Shown: in pieces, positions 22,601 through 34,979 of the stretch | Numbering within the stretch: the first letter of the stretch is position 1 | Layout: the number at the start of each line of letters is the position of its first letter | NCBI GenBank assembly: GCA_949358305.1 | Contig: OX442317.1 | Location: 6,390,186 to 6,454,185 of the forward strand | DNA length: 64,000 bases | Direction of reading: 5' to 3' | From: Strigamia acuminata | Taxonomy: Eukaryota > Arthropoda > Chilopoda > Geophilomorpha > Linotaeniidae | Made by a program: the position numbers and the translations under genes | Notes under the pieces: model-generated | What the model saw: the letters and a program-made list of their open reading frames with translations, nothing else | Told to the model about the DNA's origin: nothing | Database searches by the model: none

Positions 22601-24006
22601 GCTGATTCAGTTTCATACTACGCTTAGCAAGCAAAAGTACAAAGAAAGCTTGCTCGCTTGCTTGCTTTTTGCATTGTTGTTTCCTGCTTACAGCACAGGA
22701 AAAAAAGATCCCAGCAAGTTTGCTCGATCGGCATAATATTTCATTTTGGTTTTAGCCGTGCTAAGACTAAATATCACCTTTAATATAATGGTAAATCCAC
22801 CCCATCATCAAACAGATCAGTCCTTGTTGCATCTAAAATTTCAACCAAGATAAGTTTTCATCCATTTCACCCAACATGTTGCATCCTTTCAATTGAACAT
22901 TAAAATCAGATCAATATTGCAATCAGTTGCTATCTCCAGACTTGTGTGACAAGAATGATGGGACATTGAATTCAATAGTAAAAGGTGGACAAATTTCCAA
23001 TCAAACTTGACTAGTCAAACTCTTAAGAAATTAAAATTTCATTCAATAATCAATACGAAAACCCATTGTTTCTCCTTCTACAAACAAAATCAATTCACGT
23101 AAAATTTTTCTCCCAGCAAACTGTTTGCAAATTCCAAATACAATTCTTTAGAAAAAAGAATAGAAAAAAAAATCAATATCCACATTTGAGATATTTCCAC
23201 TGCAACAGCAATACAAGCAACAAGAAAATTTACTATTAATACGGCCAACACAATCCCATTGTTTGAATAAGTTTCCCAGTGGGGAAACTCCCCTGGTTTT
23301 GTGAAAGTTTATGGATCTGGGTTTTCTCGAACTCCAGTCCAGATTTATTTTTGTCTTCCCTTCGACCACATTGGGCTTGACACGGATGCCCCATAATCCC
23401 CTGCCTGGCTCGATCAATTGTCCTAAATCAAGGAATCTTCTCTTGTGGAGGCGCGAACGGACAACTAAACCTACCAGACTTACCCACAACCCCTCCCCCC
23501 AATATAATAGCCATTGTTCGAGCCAAATTGCTTGGCATCTCCAAGCTGACGTCAGCACAAATAATAACCGGCACACGAGAAAATAAGATCTTCTTTGATC
23601 CCTATACCCACTCTTGCGTCAAAAATCTTTTCATTCCATTTAATTGTACGATCGCTAATCCAACCTACCCAATCTACAACCCTTCCAATATATTTTTTTA
23701 ATAATTAAAAAATGACAGTATGACAAATTGACAATGTCCAGGTGGATTTGGTTGTGTGTTGTAACTGTTTGTAACAATGTGAGAGAGAGTTGCATTTAAA
23801 TAAAGAAAGTATTGACTGTTTAGATAATAACAATACTTTATTTTAAAAAAATTTAAACAATTGTGGATTACAAACTCCTGCGGTCTCCTTGTTAGTGATC
23901 AATTTTGATTGGTTGTTACCAAATACAATTCTTATACAGTGTGAACGACAAAGCTTGTCTTCTTGCCTTATCGTGATGTTTTGTGTTTCAACGTAGCGCA
24001 ATTAAA
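22601..24006. other. No gene seen
   Basis: Overlapping frames at 23148-23586 on both strands lie in a GC-richer stretch, but neither resembles a known protein. Confidence 0.45.
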
Positions 24007-24290
24007 CACAGGACTTCCCAGTCGCCATTTTTTAGTGAATCAGTGTTGTCCCTACAAATATGAATCACGCACCATCTGTTGTTGCAATAATCTGCGTACA
24101 AATGGCGCCTCACCATAACTACAGGCATTTACCCAATGCTACATTGTTGGCATTTTGTTAGATCTGAACAATTTGCCATCTGTTCGCAAATTGACGTCAT
24201 TTTCGAGTCATTTCAGCCATAGGTAGCACCACAATCACGAGACAAAATCGCTTTAGTTTCTAACAATGAACTTATGTTAGATAGACTGAT
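24007..24290. mobile_element. Decayed copy of the 28255-28657 family
   Basis: Seen: CAGGACTTCCCAGTCGCCAT near the left side, CACCATCTGTTGTTGCAATA in the middle and CACAATCACGAGACAAAATC near the right side each correspond in order to segments of the element at 28255. The terminal repeats are no longer intact and no target duplication is visible. Non-coding. Confidence 0.55.
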
Positions 24291-25390
24291 TAAACATGAC
24301 TGACTGATTTATTCAAACACAACACAGGTGACGCCACTGCAGAACTGTCTGAAATACAAAGGAAACACTACAAAAGGTAAGGACTGACACAAACACTCCA
24401 CTGTTGCTTTTGACTATCTTCCTCCGTTTAAATGGCAAAATTTCTCACTTATGAAAAATAAAAAAAAATATTCCACAATGTAAACATCAACTTCCTCAAA
24501 CTTCCACTGAAAAGAAAAATCTATTCGTTGAAGGTGAAATATTCTCCGGCATCGGCTTTTCTCAATAGCAAAGCGCAGCAGCAGGCCTTCATTTTGAATT
24601 CACAGTTACACCGGAAGTCATATGACTGAAAAAGTGCATTTCTACATTGGTTTTTTTCTACAAAAATTTTTCCAATGTCCTAAAACTTCCTCTCTTATAA
24701 ATAATAGCCAAAGTTTGACAGCAAGCAAAAAAGCAGAACAGAAAACCCTTCAATTTCAAAATTTAAAAACAAAAAAAGATAAAACGCCACCGAAGTAATT
24801 TTAAAATCAATTCATTTTAAGTTTTTTGCAATTAACACGACCTAGTTTTTTTTTTACGATATAAAAAAGAGAGAATTGGAGGGGGGAAAGGAACTTGATG
24901 GTTAATGGGTGATAGAAATGAAGTATAATAAAAAAAAATCCTTAATAGACGATATTAAACGTTATGAGTTGGGCGAGAAGTTCACTTGTAGCCAAGTGAG
25001 TGGGTGACATTGGGAAGTAGACTAGGGCTCTCAAGATTAACTTATGTGTCACGTAGGCAGCCACAAGAACTTTATATTGCATCTGTCCTGATCGTTGTCC
25101 TGAGGGAGTGTAGCAAACAATTTCCGATCTCCTGCCTTCTCTTCAGAATTGGAATTCCCAGGTCTACATCCTCCCTCTTGGCAAGGGCCTTCATCAACTT
25201 AGAAGGGTGGAGCTGCTAATTAGTAGACTGGGATTTTTAGCAAAAGCTTACAATTTATTGGATGCTACATAATTGTATTCAAGGATAAAAAACGTTAGTT
25301 TACCTCACTCAACTTAAAATTTTACATTATATTAAAGGTAAAGTGCACTCACTGTTAATCACTACGGCTGCATCCGTAAAGTCATTTAGA
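24291..25390. other. No gene seen
   Basis: AT-rich; TTTATTCAAACACAACACAG before GTGACGCC (about 24309) resembles the GGTGGCGCT motif group. Confidence 0.45.
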
Positions 25391-25668
25391 CTATACTCAA
25401 AACCACCACAACGTTGACCTATTGTTCAAGCCGTATCACTGGTGTAGTGGCACAAAAAAAGTAGCTCATAACATTTTTGATAGAATAAAAATAAGCAAAA
25501 CAGCAGATTTAGGAAAATAAATAAACATTTTATTATCACTTAAATAAAACTCATCTTTCTAATCACTTTTTACACTTGAACTCATTGAAAATAAACAGAA
25601 CTACTTTTCCACAGTTAGGCATAACCCGGCTGGAATAGGTCAACGTTGTGGTGGTTTTGAGTATAGAC
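25391..25668. mobile_element. Fold-back element with ~40-bp inverted arms
   Basis: Seen: CTATACTCAAAACCACCACA and ACGTTGACCTATT at 25391-25430 recur inverted at 25630-25668 (AATAGGTCAACGTTGTGGTG, GTTTTGAGTATAG). The arms stay similar for a few more bases inward (AAGCCG/CGGCTGG). The interior is AT-rich with no coding frame. No target duplication is recognised. Confidence 0.65.
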
Positions 25669-25850
25669 ACACCATTCAGATTAAACCTGCTTGACTGAGC
25701 ATTGTCTCGATCCAACTTAAAAAATGGCGGATTATATGGTCTGGCATGTGCACAGCATTTAAACAGCAAAACATGATTAACTGAAATTTTAAACAGACTT
25801 TTCGAGTGCAGCTATTACACATTTGCACCTGCTTATGGTGTGATTCATAG

Positions 25851-26145
25851 TACAATATGCTCCCGGTGTCTTGATGCCAAATTTAAACTGTGCACCGCAT
25901 TCTGTGGATGCATTTAACATAGCGATTGTCAAGCGAAAGAAATTAAAGCAACAACAGTTTGGTATCACGTTGTAAATTATTCATGTTAACAAATTTATTG
26001 TTGTTTGTTTACTTTATTTTAGCATTATTAGACCTAATACTAGACTTTACTCTGTTAAATAATGACTGGAATTAGGAAATCAACTGTACAAAATGGGATG
26101 GATGCGCAGTATGAATTGGCATCACGATACCAAGCGCGACCTGTA
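25851..26145. mobile_element. Second copy of the 22311-22600 MITE, reverse orientation
   Basis: Seen: CCCGGTGTCTTGATGCCAAA at the left and GGATGCGCAGTATGAATTGG at the right are the two arms. The interior TTAGCATTATTAGACCTAAT and ATGACTGGAATTAGGAAAT match the complement of 22311-22600. Confidence 0.7.
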
Positions 26146-26220
26146 GTAGTTCGTACTATGAAAACAGATCTGCACATGCGCAGATGAGCTAACTATTCAA
26201 TTATTAAAATTTGGTGACTA

Positions 26221-26444
26221 CAGTCGAACCTTGTAGTTTTTAACTCGATAGATCACTAGAGAATGCAATGCAGATGGTTTACAACTTAATGATTACTTTA
26301 TTTCAAATTACAAACACTTTATGTATTTGAATAAAACAATGCGCTTAATCCTGATTGGTCGGCACCAATACGCAGGTAAAATGTTCACCTGGCGGGAACC
26401 CACTCTTTGGGTCCCTTGCAATTCGTTATAAGAAGATTCGACTG
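26221..26444. mobile_element. pogo/Tigger-like MITE
   Basis: Seen: it begins CAGTCGAACCTTGTAG after TA and ends TTCGTTATAAGAAGATTCGACTG-like sequence, with TA two bases further out. Known: CAGTCGAACCTCGTTATAACGAA is the terminal sequence of many pogo/Tigger elements. Non-coding, 224 bp. Confidence 0.65.
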
Positions 26445-28247
26445 CATAAAATTTCTATTCTAAAATTTCTGTTCTGTCAAATCTAGAAATTGCAAAGAAA
26501 TATTGGTTCTGAACTAGCTTGAAATAATTAATTGAAAGTGACTCAGTGTTGAATGACTATGACTATAAAAAAAAACTGTTAAGTAGACACCATTTTGTTA
26601 CCCTAGTTTACATAGCCTGTACATTATATTGTCACAATAAATTAAATTTATGAAGCCATTCTCAGGTAGAAATTTAATGGTTGTGATAAATTCCAATTTT
26701 CCGAGAACGAGAACAGTGAAAACATCGATTTATATCATTCGCGTTTGCCAACATTTTCAAAAATAATGCAAGAATCTATGTCAATTCTTATCATTATTAT
26801 TAGATCTGACATCAGGTTTAAAAATCTAATAAACAAAACCAGATCACATCTGCTGTATCTTTTTAATTATTATTTTCACATAGCTATTAAAACAAATCAT
26901 TTTTTTAAAACTTTAATACTGTTAGCATACAGTGATTATCATTTCGGAGCCCCAATTCCTACAAATGTTGCTTTACTTAGCAACAGATCAATACGCATCT
27001 AATTAAATTTGTACTACAACAATTACTTAAATCCAAACAAAAAAAAAATAAATAAATAAAATAAAAATAAAAAAAAACAACATAACAAACCATATTGCTT
27101 TCACATTCACAAATTGCAATGGATATCCATTCAAAATACTTGACTTTATGGTTCACCCTAAAAACGCATTGAAAAGCGAAATTTATTGTCAACTGCCAAT
27201 CAAATCACAACGTCAAAAACGATCCTCAACCTCATTTTACAAAAAGTACACTATTTTTGTCAAAAACATATCAATTTCCTGCTTTCAAAAGCGCTGCAAC
27301 AAGAAAAGAAAATGTTTCCTACGTTCCTATCGAGTTTGTATAAAGGCCTTGGTTAAAGTTAAAACATCTTTACTACTAGCGTCACGTTCCAGCGACTTTT
27401 AAATGGTCCAATTTTAGAAAAGGTGAAACAGTATATGTGCAAATGTATTCCCAAACCCACGATGAGAAAAGAAAACATTCCGAAGCATAACTGCACGAGC
27501 AAAATCCAAAATGCAAATAATTAAATACAAGATAAAAGCTCTTCGTTAAATTCACGAAAAAATTATTAACCTTTTTGGATTAATGATCAGAACTTACAAG
27601 TCAACATCATTTGCACCGGCATGCATGTGAAGCAGTTGCACGTTCCCTTGCGGAGCTTTTCACAATGACTGCAGACTGCATTATTGAATGCATGAACTAA
27701 AGTGCAGTGCTACATTGTGAGCAAAGTCCCGATGGGTAACACAAGAACTGTTTCACATGCTCGTTAATTTAGTCAAGTTACATAATCTTTTATTAATGCA
27801 TCATTATAAATAACAAGAAAGTGGGTACTAGCTAACAGCGAGTGAATACACATACAAACTGAAAAATTATACCAAATCCCTCGTCGCCTAACTGCCGTAC
27901 TTTCTTGCCGATAAGCGGCCCACTTCTATGCTTCGTACGTAAAAAATAATAATTGCATCCGAAAAGTGATTTAATCCTAATCTTCAATTCAATCTAAAAA
28001 CACTTAAATGCTTTTAATCTTCCACCTTTTCGAGTGCCACTTATCAAGTGCAGCTTGAGCGTGCCGCTTATCTGCAGTACTGTTTCGCCGGTAAACGTCA
28101 AGAGTATATTTTCTTTGTTTTGTCCCTCCGCGATAAAACAACATGCGGTGATTGTGGCAGAAGAAATTAGACTGGGAATTTGGTCCATCCATATACGAAG
28201 AATCTATTTCAATGCGCACATCTCAAAATGAATTTAAAGATGGATTA
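26445..28247. other. No gene seen
   Basis: AT-rich; a minus-strand GTAAGT donor at 27597 has no supported coding exon before it. Confidence 0.45.
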
Positions 28248-28254
28248 ATGACAG

Positions 28255-28657
28255 CTAGGACGATCAACTACAGGACTTCTCATCCGCCATTTTTTTTAAA
28301 TCCAAGTTGTCCCGTACAAATGCAAAAAAGGAGCCATCTGTCGTCGCAATGTTAAAACTTTTTGCGGGCAAATGGCGGGCAACTGACATCCCGCATTTAC
28401 ATTTTTGGCGGACGTTATAACTTAGTTCAACTTTATTTAACGTTTGATTTAAAAATAATATGTAAAAAAATAATAAATAATGTACAGGCATTATTTTTAA
28501 CTTCAACATAAAATATAAATGTACCACTTTATAATTTCCTCTAAATATGTAAATGCCCGCAAAACAACGTCAAGCGCCACAATCACAAGACAGAATCGCA
28601 TTACAGTCTAACAATTAAATTGTGCTAGATGGGAAGTCCTGTAGTTGATCGTCCTAG
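28255..28657. mobile_element. Inverted-repeat element with perfect 7-bp target duplication ATGACAG
   Basis: Seen: the left end CTAGGACGATCAACTACAGG and the reverse complement of the right end are identical over about 25 bp and continue with one change to CATC. Both ends are flanked by ATGACAG (28248-28254 and 28658-28664). The 403-bp interior is non-coding. Related but decayed copies lie at 24007-24290 and, in reverse, about 12465-12610; all share a segment reading CGCCATTTTTT, then TTGTCCC, then CCATCTGT. A 7- to 8-bp duplication would fit hAT or P-type elements, but the terminal sequence does not let me choose. Confidence 0.75.
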
Positions 28658-28664
28658 ATGACAG

Positions 28665-29810
28665 TAAAGCTAGTTTACAATGCTGCAAATTTTTGTTCAT
28701 AATCATGCAAAGTGATAAAAATCGGTCTATCCGTAGAGCACGGCAGAACCACTGCTTTATTGGTAATGAAAGCCAAGTTATAAAAATTATTAGCCATAAG
28801 TTAACAACATTTATTTGCAATGTTGTATAATTAAATCTCATATTTTCATGTTAAAACTAACGGTCGAGAATAGTCAGCTGGAAAATGTGAAGTATGTGCA
28901 AGTGCCCACCAACTACCCGATGACAAAGTGTGTAACACTTTCCTGTGACATATTAATTAGTTTTAACCTGGCTCTCATCTTGAAATATCGACAACTCTTC
29001 ACCACCGACCGACCATCAACTGTGCACCTAGTGCCTACAACTTTACACATTAAAACACTGCACCTATTTTCTTATAAACGGATAATTAATGGACGTCTCG
29101 GGATATAAACCTACATTCCATGCACTTCTGTCTCTAATTAGGCCTGACACACAGCTCCTATGATGGATGTAGTCTCAGTGGAGAGTAGAATTTGTAATTT
29201 CAGTCTTCAATGAAACGGCATATCCGGAAACCACAATTATAAATTCAAGCTGATAACTTGAATTTGGAAAAACAAAACAAAAAAGTTTCAAAAGAATTAA
29301 AGAAAATCATGATTGCTCAGAAAATTATCTTTTATAAAAAAAAAAATCATTTCTGACAATGCACTTTTTATTTTTTATATATTTTTTTTAATTTGCAATT
29401 AACGAAATGAAAATTTTACATTCATGAAAGAATATAATTTTTCTACCATCAACCATGTAATTTAAAAGCCAGAATAAAAAATAAAATAAAACCTAAATAT
29501 AAAATAAAAAATAAATTTTTTCATCCCCAGGTATTTATTACTTTTTTAAAAAAAGATTTTGCTTTACTTTTTTCAATTACCGGTTGAATTTTTTTCAGTA
29601 AAATTTATTACATTAATTTGATTTTTTTAAAATTTTTAAAAATAGATACATTTCAACTTCATTTTGCCGAAAAAAATATTCCTATCAATTATTTCCAACT
29701 CCTCCCAGCTATACTTGCATAAAACATGCAGATAAAAGCAGAAAGAAAATTCAAACAATTACATCAAAAAATTATATACAAAAAATGAACAAGTTTAAAC
29801 ATCCGATGCC
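28665..29810. other. No gene seen
   Basis: AT-rich, with A/T runs at 29330-29640. Confidence 0.5.
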
Positions 29811-29814
29811 TTAC

Positions 29815-29904
29815 CTCCCCCAAACAAACGTTTTCATCATAAAAACGAACATTTTGCCTGTTTCATCTACTAACATGATGCATGCGCATGTGCAGATCAT
29901 GTCA
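29815..29904 (-). other. Candidate internal exon, possibly non-coding or 5' UTR
   Basis: Seen: on the minus strand a long pyrimidine-rich tract ends TTTTGGGTCAG, followed by 90 nt and then GAG before the donor GTAAGG. Both splice signals are strong. One frame is open (it contains MLVDETGKMFVF), but it leaves phase 2, which does not match the phase-1 entry of the Ig exon at 10354. Inferred: if real, it is a UTR exon, an alternative exon or an exon of another minus-strand transcript. A strong hairpin lies just upstream of it in the same transcription direction (30004-30104). Confidence 0.3.
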
Positions 29905-30003
29905 CTGACCCAAAAGGAAAATGTGAAAGGAAGAAAAGTGACCCGATTGCTACCCTTTGCAAAAGTACCTTTTGGATGACATGTTTTACGACATTTTCGA
30001 AGA

Positions 30004-30104
30004 AAAGGAAAGATTTGTCTTTCCTTTCGCAAATTGAACACACCTATTGCAATATAATTTCAATAGATGCGTTCAATTTGCGAAAGGAAAGAAGAATCTT
30101 TCCT
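30004..30104. repeat. Pre-miRNA-like hairpin
   Basis: Seen: 30018-30039 and 30071-30092 are perfect 22-bp inverted copies (TCTTTCCTTTCGCAAATTGA and complement). The stem continues inward with CTATTG/CAATAG (30044 and 30061) and outward with AAAGGAAAGATT/AATCTTTCCTTT, separated by small bulges, leaving an 11-nt loop. Length and shape resemble a miRNA or siRNA precursor, or the core of a palindromic MITE. No second copy was noticed in this window. Confidence 0.7.
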
Positions 30105-31741
30105 TTCGGTACTTTCAACACCGGAAGTGACGTCAAAAACGTCATAATTTCTGAAAAGAAAGTAGCCCAAGTTACTTTGGTTTTAGTTAATTGTTTGTAT
30201 GTTCAAGAGCGCCATTAATGTTATTAAATCACTATTAAATTATCAAAAAGAAAGTGAACATTGAGATGAATGTTTTTACACAAGTGAACAGTGCCATTAA
30301 CCGTTATTATTTCTAAAAATGCTGTATTTGTTGTGCTTAAGTACAGACAAGAATCTCTTCCGTTTGATTTTAGCATTTCTAATGCATCACTGTGCTGTAC
30401 CTTTAACAGAAATATTAATGTGCATCTTAAATTAATGTGCCCCCTCAGTTAAACTAAGGCAGTGACCCAAGTTTATTCCAACCTTTGCAAGACATTTCAT
30501 GAGAGAAAAGTTTGAAGAATTTTTTTTACGACTCTGTCCTTCATTTTGTTATGCATGACAGAATAGCTAATGACGTAGAAAAGTATGAGTGCATTCCATC
30601 GAATTGAAATTGTGGTATTATTTAAATTAACTTCTTCAATCCCCCCACCCATCCATCCACAAAATAAAAAAATAAAAAAAAAGTAGAGAGAGAAAGAGAG
30701 AGAGAGGTAGAGTCTGGATTAAATATAAATGTTCCGTTATATTAAATCTTTTCTTCAATTCCTTGCAGCTGTTTCTATGGCAATGGCAAGAAAATGGAAT
30801 TAAAACTATTGATAGCAACCGCTATTCATATCTTTAATCACATTTCCAGCGATATCTCTGCTCGTGTCAACAGATATCTTTGTGCGTGGAATTTATCAGT
30901 TTAACGAGAATGTATTCTGCCAGCATTTCAATGTATTAGATTATCTAACTCCACTAATTAGACGACTACTCTACAAATAATGGTCCGAGTCCACTCCGAA
31001 TGAATGACGCTAACACTAATCTCATTTGCATACAACAACTTGCAAACGTTGTAGAGGAATTTCAGTTTTAAATTCAATCCACGGAAGGCACTACAGTAAT
31101 CAATTTGCATGTGTTTTACTCAACAACCGGCATTAGATATTTTCAATCACCATGGCGAATTTAAATTTACATTAAGCCATAATACCATTTTCTTTAAAAA
31201 CACAGGAAATACATTTTGGCAATCAAAATGATCATCAATATTCAATACTTTGTGCATTGATATGTAATTCCTGCCTTAACACCATCCATCACAAAACAGA
31301 ATATTTAAATCGCATAATCAGCCATGCCAAGCAGAAAACCAGTAGAGTAGACGCATTCTAAAGTAATTTAGAATAAACAACATATTTAAACTGCTTTTTT
31401 AAAACTGTTTGTCTCGGACAAAAATTGATGAAAAATGCAAATATCTCCAGAACGAAAGCTCGGATCGTCAAAAACTAAACACCAAACGAAAGAGCGGAAA
31501 ACACTGCATTAAAAACGTTAATTAAACAACACTGCCCACGGCTAATGATTAATGTATATTTAATTTTGTGTGTGTATACATTTTTTTGAGTCACCCTTCG
31601 TAACCTGCCTTGTATTGTTGGGCCGGTTTCCACCCGGTATAAGAAAGACTGGTTAGATTTTACAAAACATTACAAACCACTGGAGATGGCTGGAAACAGC
31701 CAAAAGGCCTATGGAAATGTTAGCGTATTTTTAACGGAAAA

Positions 31742-31794
31742 GCTATTTCCACCGATTTTTTCAAAAAATGATTACAGAAATCGGTGGAAATAGC
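31742..31794. repeat. 17-bp perfect hairpin
   Basis: Seen: GCTATTTCCACCGATTT at 31742 pairs perfectly with 31778-31794 around a 19-nt loop. No surrounding terminal repeats were identified. Confidence 0.65.
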
Positions 31795-32783
31795 CTGTCA
31801 TTTAATTTTTTAATAAAACACTAATAAAGTGATATTCATGTGAAATAGACGTTTAAATATTTCATAATGCATTTTTGTGTACATTTTATTCTTTCTGTAT
31901 TCGCCATTTCCAAAATCGCCTTTAAGCAAATTGAAAAAGAAAAAAAATGTTGCTCTGACTAATTGCATTTGTTTTGCAAAACAAACCAAGTTGTTTTCTA
32001 AGCTCTGTGGAACACGAAATTTCACTTGTTTGGTATTTTGTTTACAATTTAGGCGAACTCGGTGCACTGCACCATAATCATTTGGGGGAAACGAGAAAAG
32101 AGCTCCATGGAAGTTAGTGTGCAGGCCCACTAATCCGTAGTTAGTATTTTCCCTGATCGTTATTAATCCACAAGCGAGGTGAAGTGAGGATTAACCGGAG
32201 AACGCAGCTGCCAACGCATTCAATCTCACTCGGCTTTCGGATTTGAGTACTCATCAGAGACCAGTGCTTGTGTTCCTTCCATTAATTAGAGGTTTTTCGA
32301 CGACAGGTACAAGTGGAAAAATTACAATTGTCACGATATTTATTAAACTGCGAACGAGATATACATTGTCGTTAGCAATTCCCCTTTTTCTCCCTCTAAT
32401 AAACATTTTTATAGACTAATAAATGCAGATTTTTCTTCTATCCCAACAACATAGCGGACACTTTTCAAAACCAAATTAATTAAAAATTATACCCAAAATT
32501 ACACGTTTCAAAAGAAAAGGAAAAAATTCTTTGTTAAATCTGCATTATGTGCATTGGAAATAGTCAACCCCAGAAACAAAGAAAAATAAACACATTAGGT
32601 GCGCTCAAATTGATTCAGCAAAATTTGCTTAAGTGGTTTAAATTGATCAACTTCTTCTAACTATAAGCAAGGAGTTGGCTCGCCAATTATTTTCCTTAAT
32701 ATTTATCTTTATCGAAAATGATCTCTTGAAAAACCCACTCAGATATCGGTTGTGCACAAGCATGCACAGTGATGATGATGATA

Positions 32784-32921
32784 CAGTCGAACCTCGTTAT
32801 AACGAATCGCAAAAAAGCCAAGAAAAAAAAATTCAGTTTTATCACGAAAAACATCATTTATATGTACCGGTAGGCTATAAATTGTAATTTTTGTTCGAAT
32901 TAAAAGTTTTGACAGTAACTG
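32784..32921. mobile_element. Short pogo/Tigger-like MITE
   Basis: Seen: ACAGTCGAACCTCGTTATAA at the left after TA is a near-consensus pogo/Tigger end. The right end (TTTTGACAGTAACTG) matches only weakly, so the right boundary is uncertain. Confidence 0.5.
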
Positions 32922-34498
32922 CATTCAGAAATTCACGTTTCAAGGGTTTTAGATGTTTGCATTTTTGCTTTGCGATGTTAAAAAATACAAAAACAAAAAC
33001 ACAAACACATCAAACACTCGAAAGATGACTTTCTGCAAATTTTTAATTTAGAATTTAAAATTTAGAATTTTATTAATTTTAAAAATAAAAACGTTTAGTC
33101 GACGTGCCGAACAAAACAACAAAAACTAAAAAAAAAACATGAAAAACCAAAGTAAAACAAGAAAAACCGAAATAAAACAACAACAACCCCGACTCTGACC
33201 TCTTCCCGCACTTGCGATGTGAAAGTAATTTATTTTAAGTCATTCAAGTATTTGCTCAACCAATTTGAACTAAACCGTAAGCTTAGATTAAAAAAGTTTC
33301 TGTATTTTTAAGATTAAATGACTAAAAAATTAAACAACTATCCAAATTTACAATTACAACCAAAACAAAACTTTAATTTTGAAAATATCATATATCCTAC
33401 TTTAAATTCCATCCACAACACCATTTACATGTTCAAACTTTCTTGTGGAAATTGCAGCAATATTTACTCCTTAAAGACTTGCTAATCTCTTCTAAGACTA
33501 TTGTCTTTTGGGGATTTTAATCTCGGCCCAAGAGAGTGACTAACTTGCAAAGTAGAACAAAAATACCCAACTACTCAAGGGTTAATTACTGCCAAAAACT
33601 TATTAAACCAATTTTCCTAAATTATACATTCATACATCCAAATTATCAACTTTGAAAAATCTCAACTTCTCTTTAATAGAAATTAAATCAAATCCTCTTT
33701 TTCATCATTTATTCTATATTTACATTGCACCCAATTTGTATTTCCCCCCCCCCCTTCTTCCGCCTAAAAGGTAATTACATTTTAAAAAAATGTGTTCTAA
33801 AAAAGAAAAATAAATAAATAGATAAAAGTTGAAACATTGAAAGCAAAAAAGAAGCGCAGCTCATAAACCTGGTGTGAGTTATAGGCCAAAATCGATTTGT
33901 ATTCTTTATGCTCAATGCTATCGGCATTTGGTAAAGTTTACTTTAAAAAAAGTGTTTAGTTTGAAATAACTTATTATAAAGATGGGTGGAAGGAAAAAGC
34001 GGGGAGAGAAAGCCATTTTTCAATTTTTCTCTCCAGATATATATTCATTTTTTCCCCAAGCTTTTATATAATAAAACATCACATACATCAAATATTATTG
34101 ATTGAATTCGTTGCAGCCAACTAATAATTCCGATGCCTGTCACGTACCAATTTCAAGTCGCAATTTGACATTTTAATGTTTACCAAAAAAAAGAAAAGAA
34201 AGCTTGTTACAAACATACCATACTGATTGAATTTGTGAAGAATTCTGATGTGACAGTCTCAACCTAAAAGATTCCAGGCAACGGTAAAACATGTCCATAC
34301 AAAATTGTTCGTCAACTGTCAGCTATTTTGTGACTTATGGCAAGAATAATCTGCAATGTCTAACCTGCTATTCCTCCGCAGAAATCCATTAGCATTTTCG
34401 ATACTTAAAAAATAGATTTCTGGACTTGAAAAATGCATTTTTGCACCTTCTAGCCACATTTTAAAGAATCCCATATGCATAATGAATACGGATATACT

Positions 34499-34930
34499 TC
34501 ATTTTAGCGATTTCATTTTAGCGACACACCATTTTAGCGAACATGTCATTTTAGCGACACAAAAATCGCTAAAATGACATGTTCGCTAAAGTGATGGTCG
34601 CTAAAACGGCACTAATACTAACACTAATATTAACCTAACCATATAGTTTAGGTTTAATTCCTAAAAAGGGCTAACAAGGGGGGGGCTGAGCCCCCCCCTT
34701 GACCCCCCGCGAACCTAACCTTACTGGTATTTTGATGCAAACCACTTTTTCAAGCCGGCTTGTCCCGGTAAATCGTGTCACGTTGCTAAAACGTAGCGAT
34801 CGCTAAAATGTTGCGTCGCTAAAACGTGCCGATTACTACTGGAAAATTACGTTATTGTCGCTAAAACGTGATCGCTAAAATGGGACTTTTTTGTAAAAAT
34901 CGCTAAAATGAGCGTCGCTAAAATGACTAT
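34499..34930. mobile_element. CATTTTAGCGA-repeat fold-back element
   Basis: Seen: the 11-mer CATTTTAGCGA occurs four times in forward orientation (34500, 34514, 34530, 34547). It then occurs in reverse (TCGCTAAAATG, or with one change) near 34566, 34583, 34598, 34800, 34816, 34858, 34872, 34900 and 34915. A perfect inverted repeat pairs the block ending at 34557 with the block starting at 34566 (GCGAACATGTCATTTTAGCG and complement). The centre carries a second hairpin, CAAGGGGGGGG-CTGAG-CCCCCCCCTTG (34675-34701). The outer edges read TATACTTCATTTTAGCGA and, in complement, TATAGTCATTTTAGCGA, consistent with TA target sites. No coding frame. Probably a non-autonomous DNA transposon with multiple transposase-binding repeats. 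Confidence 0.7.
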
Positions 34931-34979
34931 AACCAATGAATACAAACCGGATAAATGTGTGAAATTTATTTCAGTGAAA

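Larger units (their letters stand above)
30105..34495. other. Mostly featureless AT-rich DNA
   Basis: Apart from the hairpin at 31742 and the pogo-like MITE at 32784, nothing supportable. 32080-32330 is slightly GC-richer but unassigned. Confidence 0.45.

Noticed and set aside
23148-23586. Overlapping frames on both strands in a GC-richer stretch (142 and 91 codons)
   Set aside because: Mutually exclusive shadows, neither resembling a known family.
27598-27670. Minus-strand segment ending in GTAAGT (27592-27597), considered as the missing signal-peptide exon
   Set aside because: No hydrophobic segment, and the frame needed to connect phase-1 exons contains a stop.
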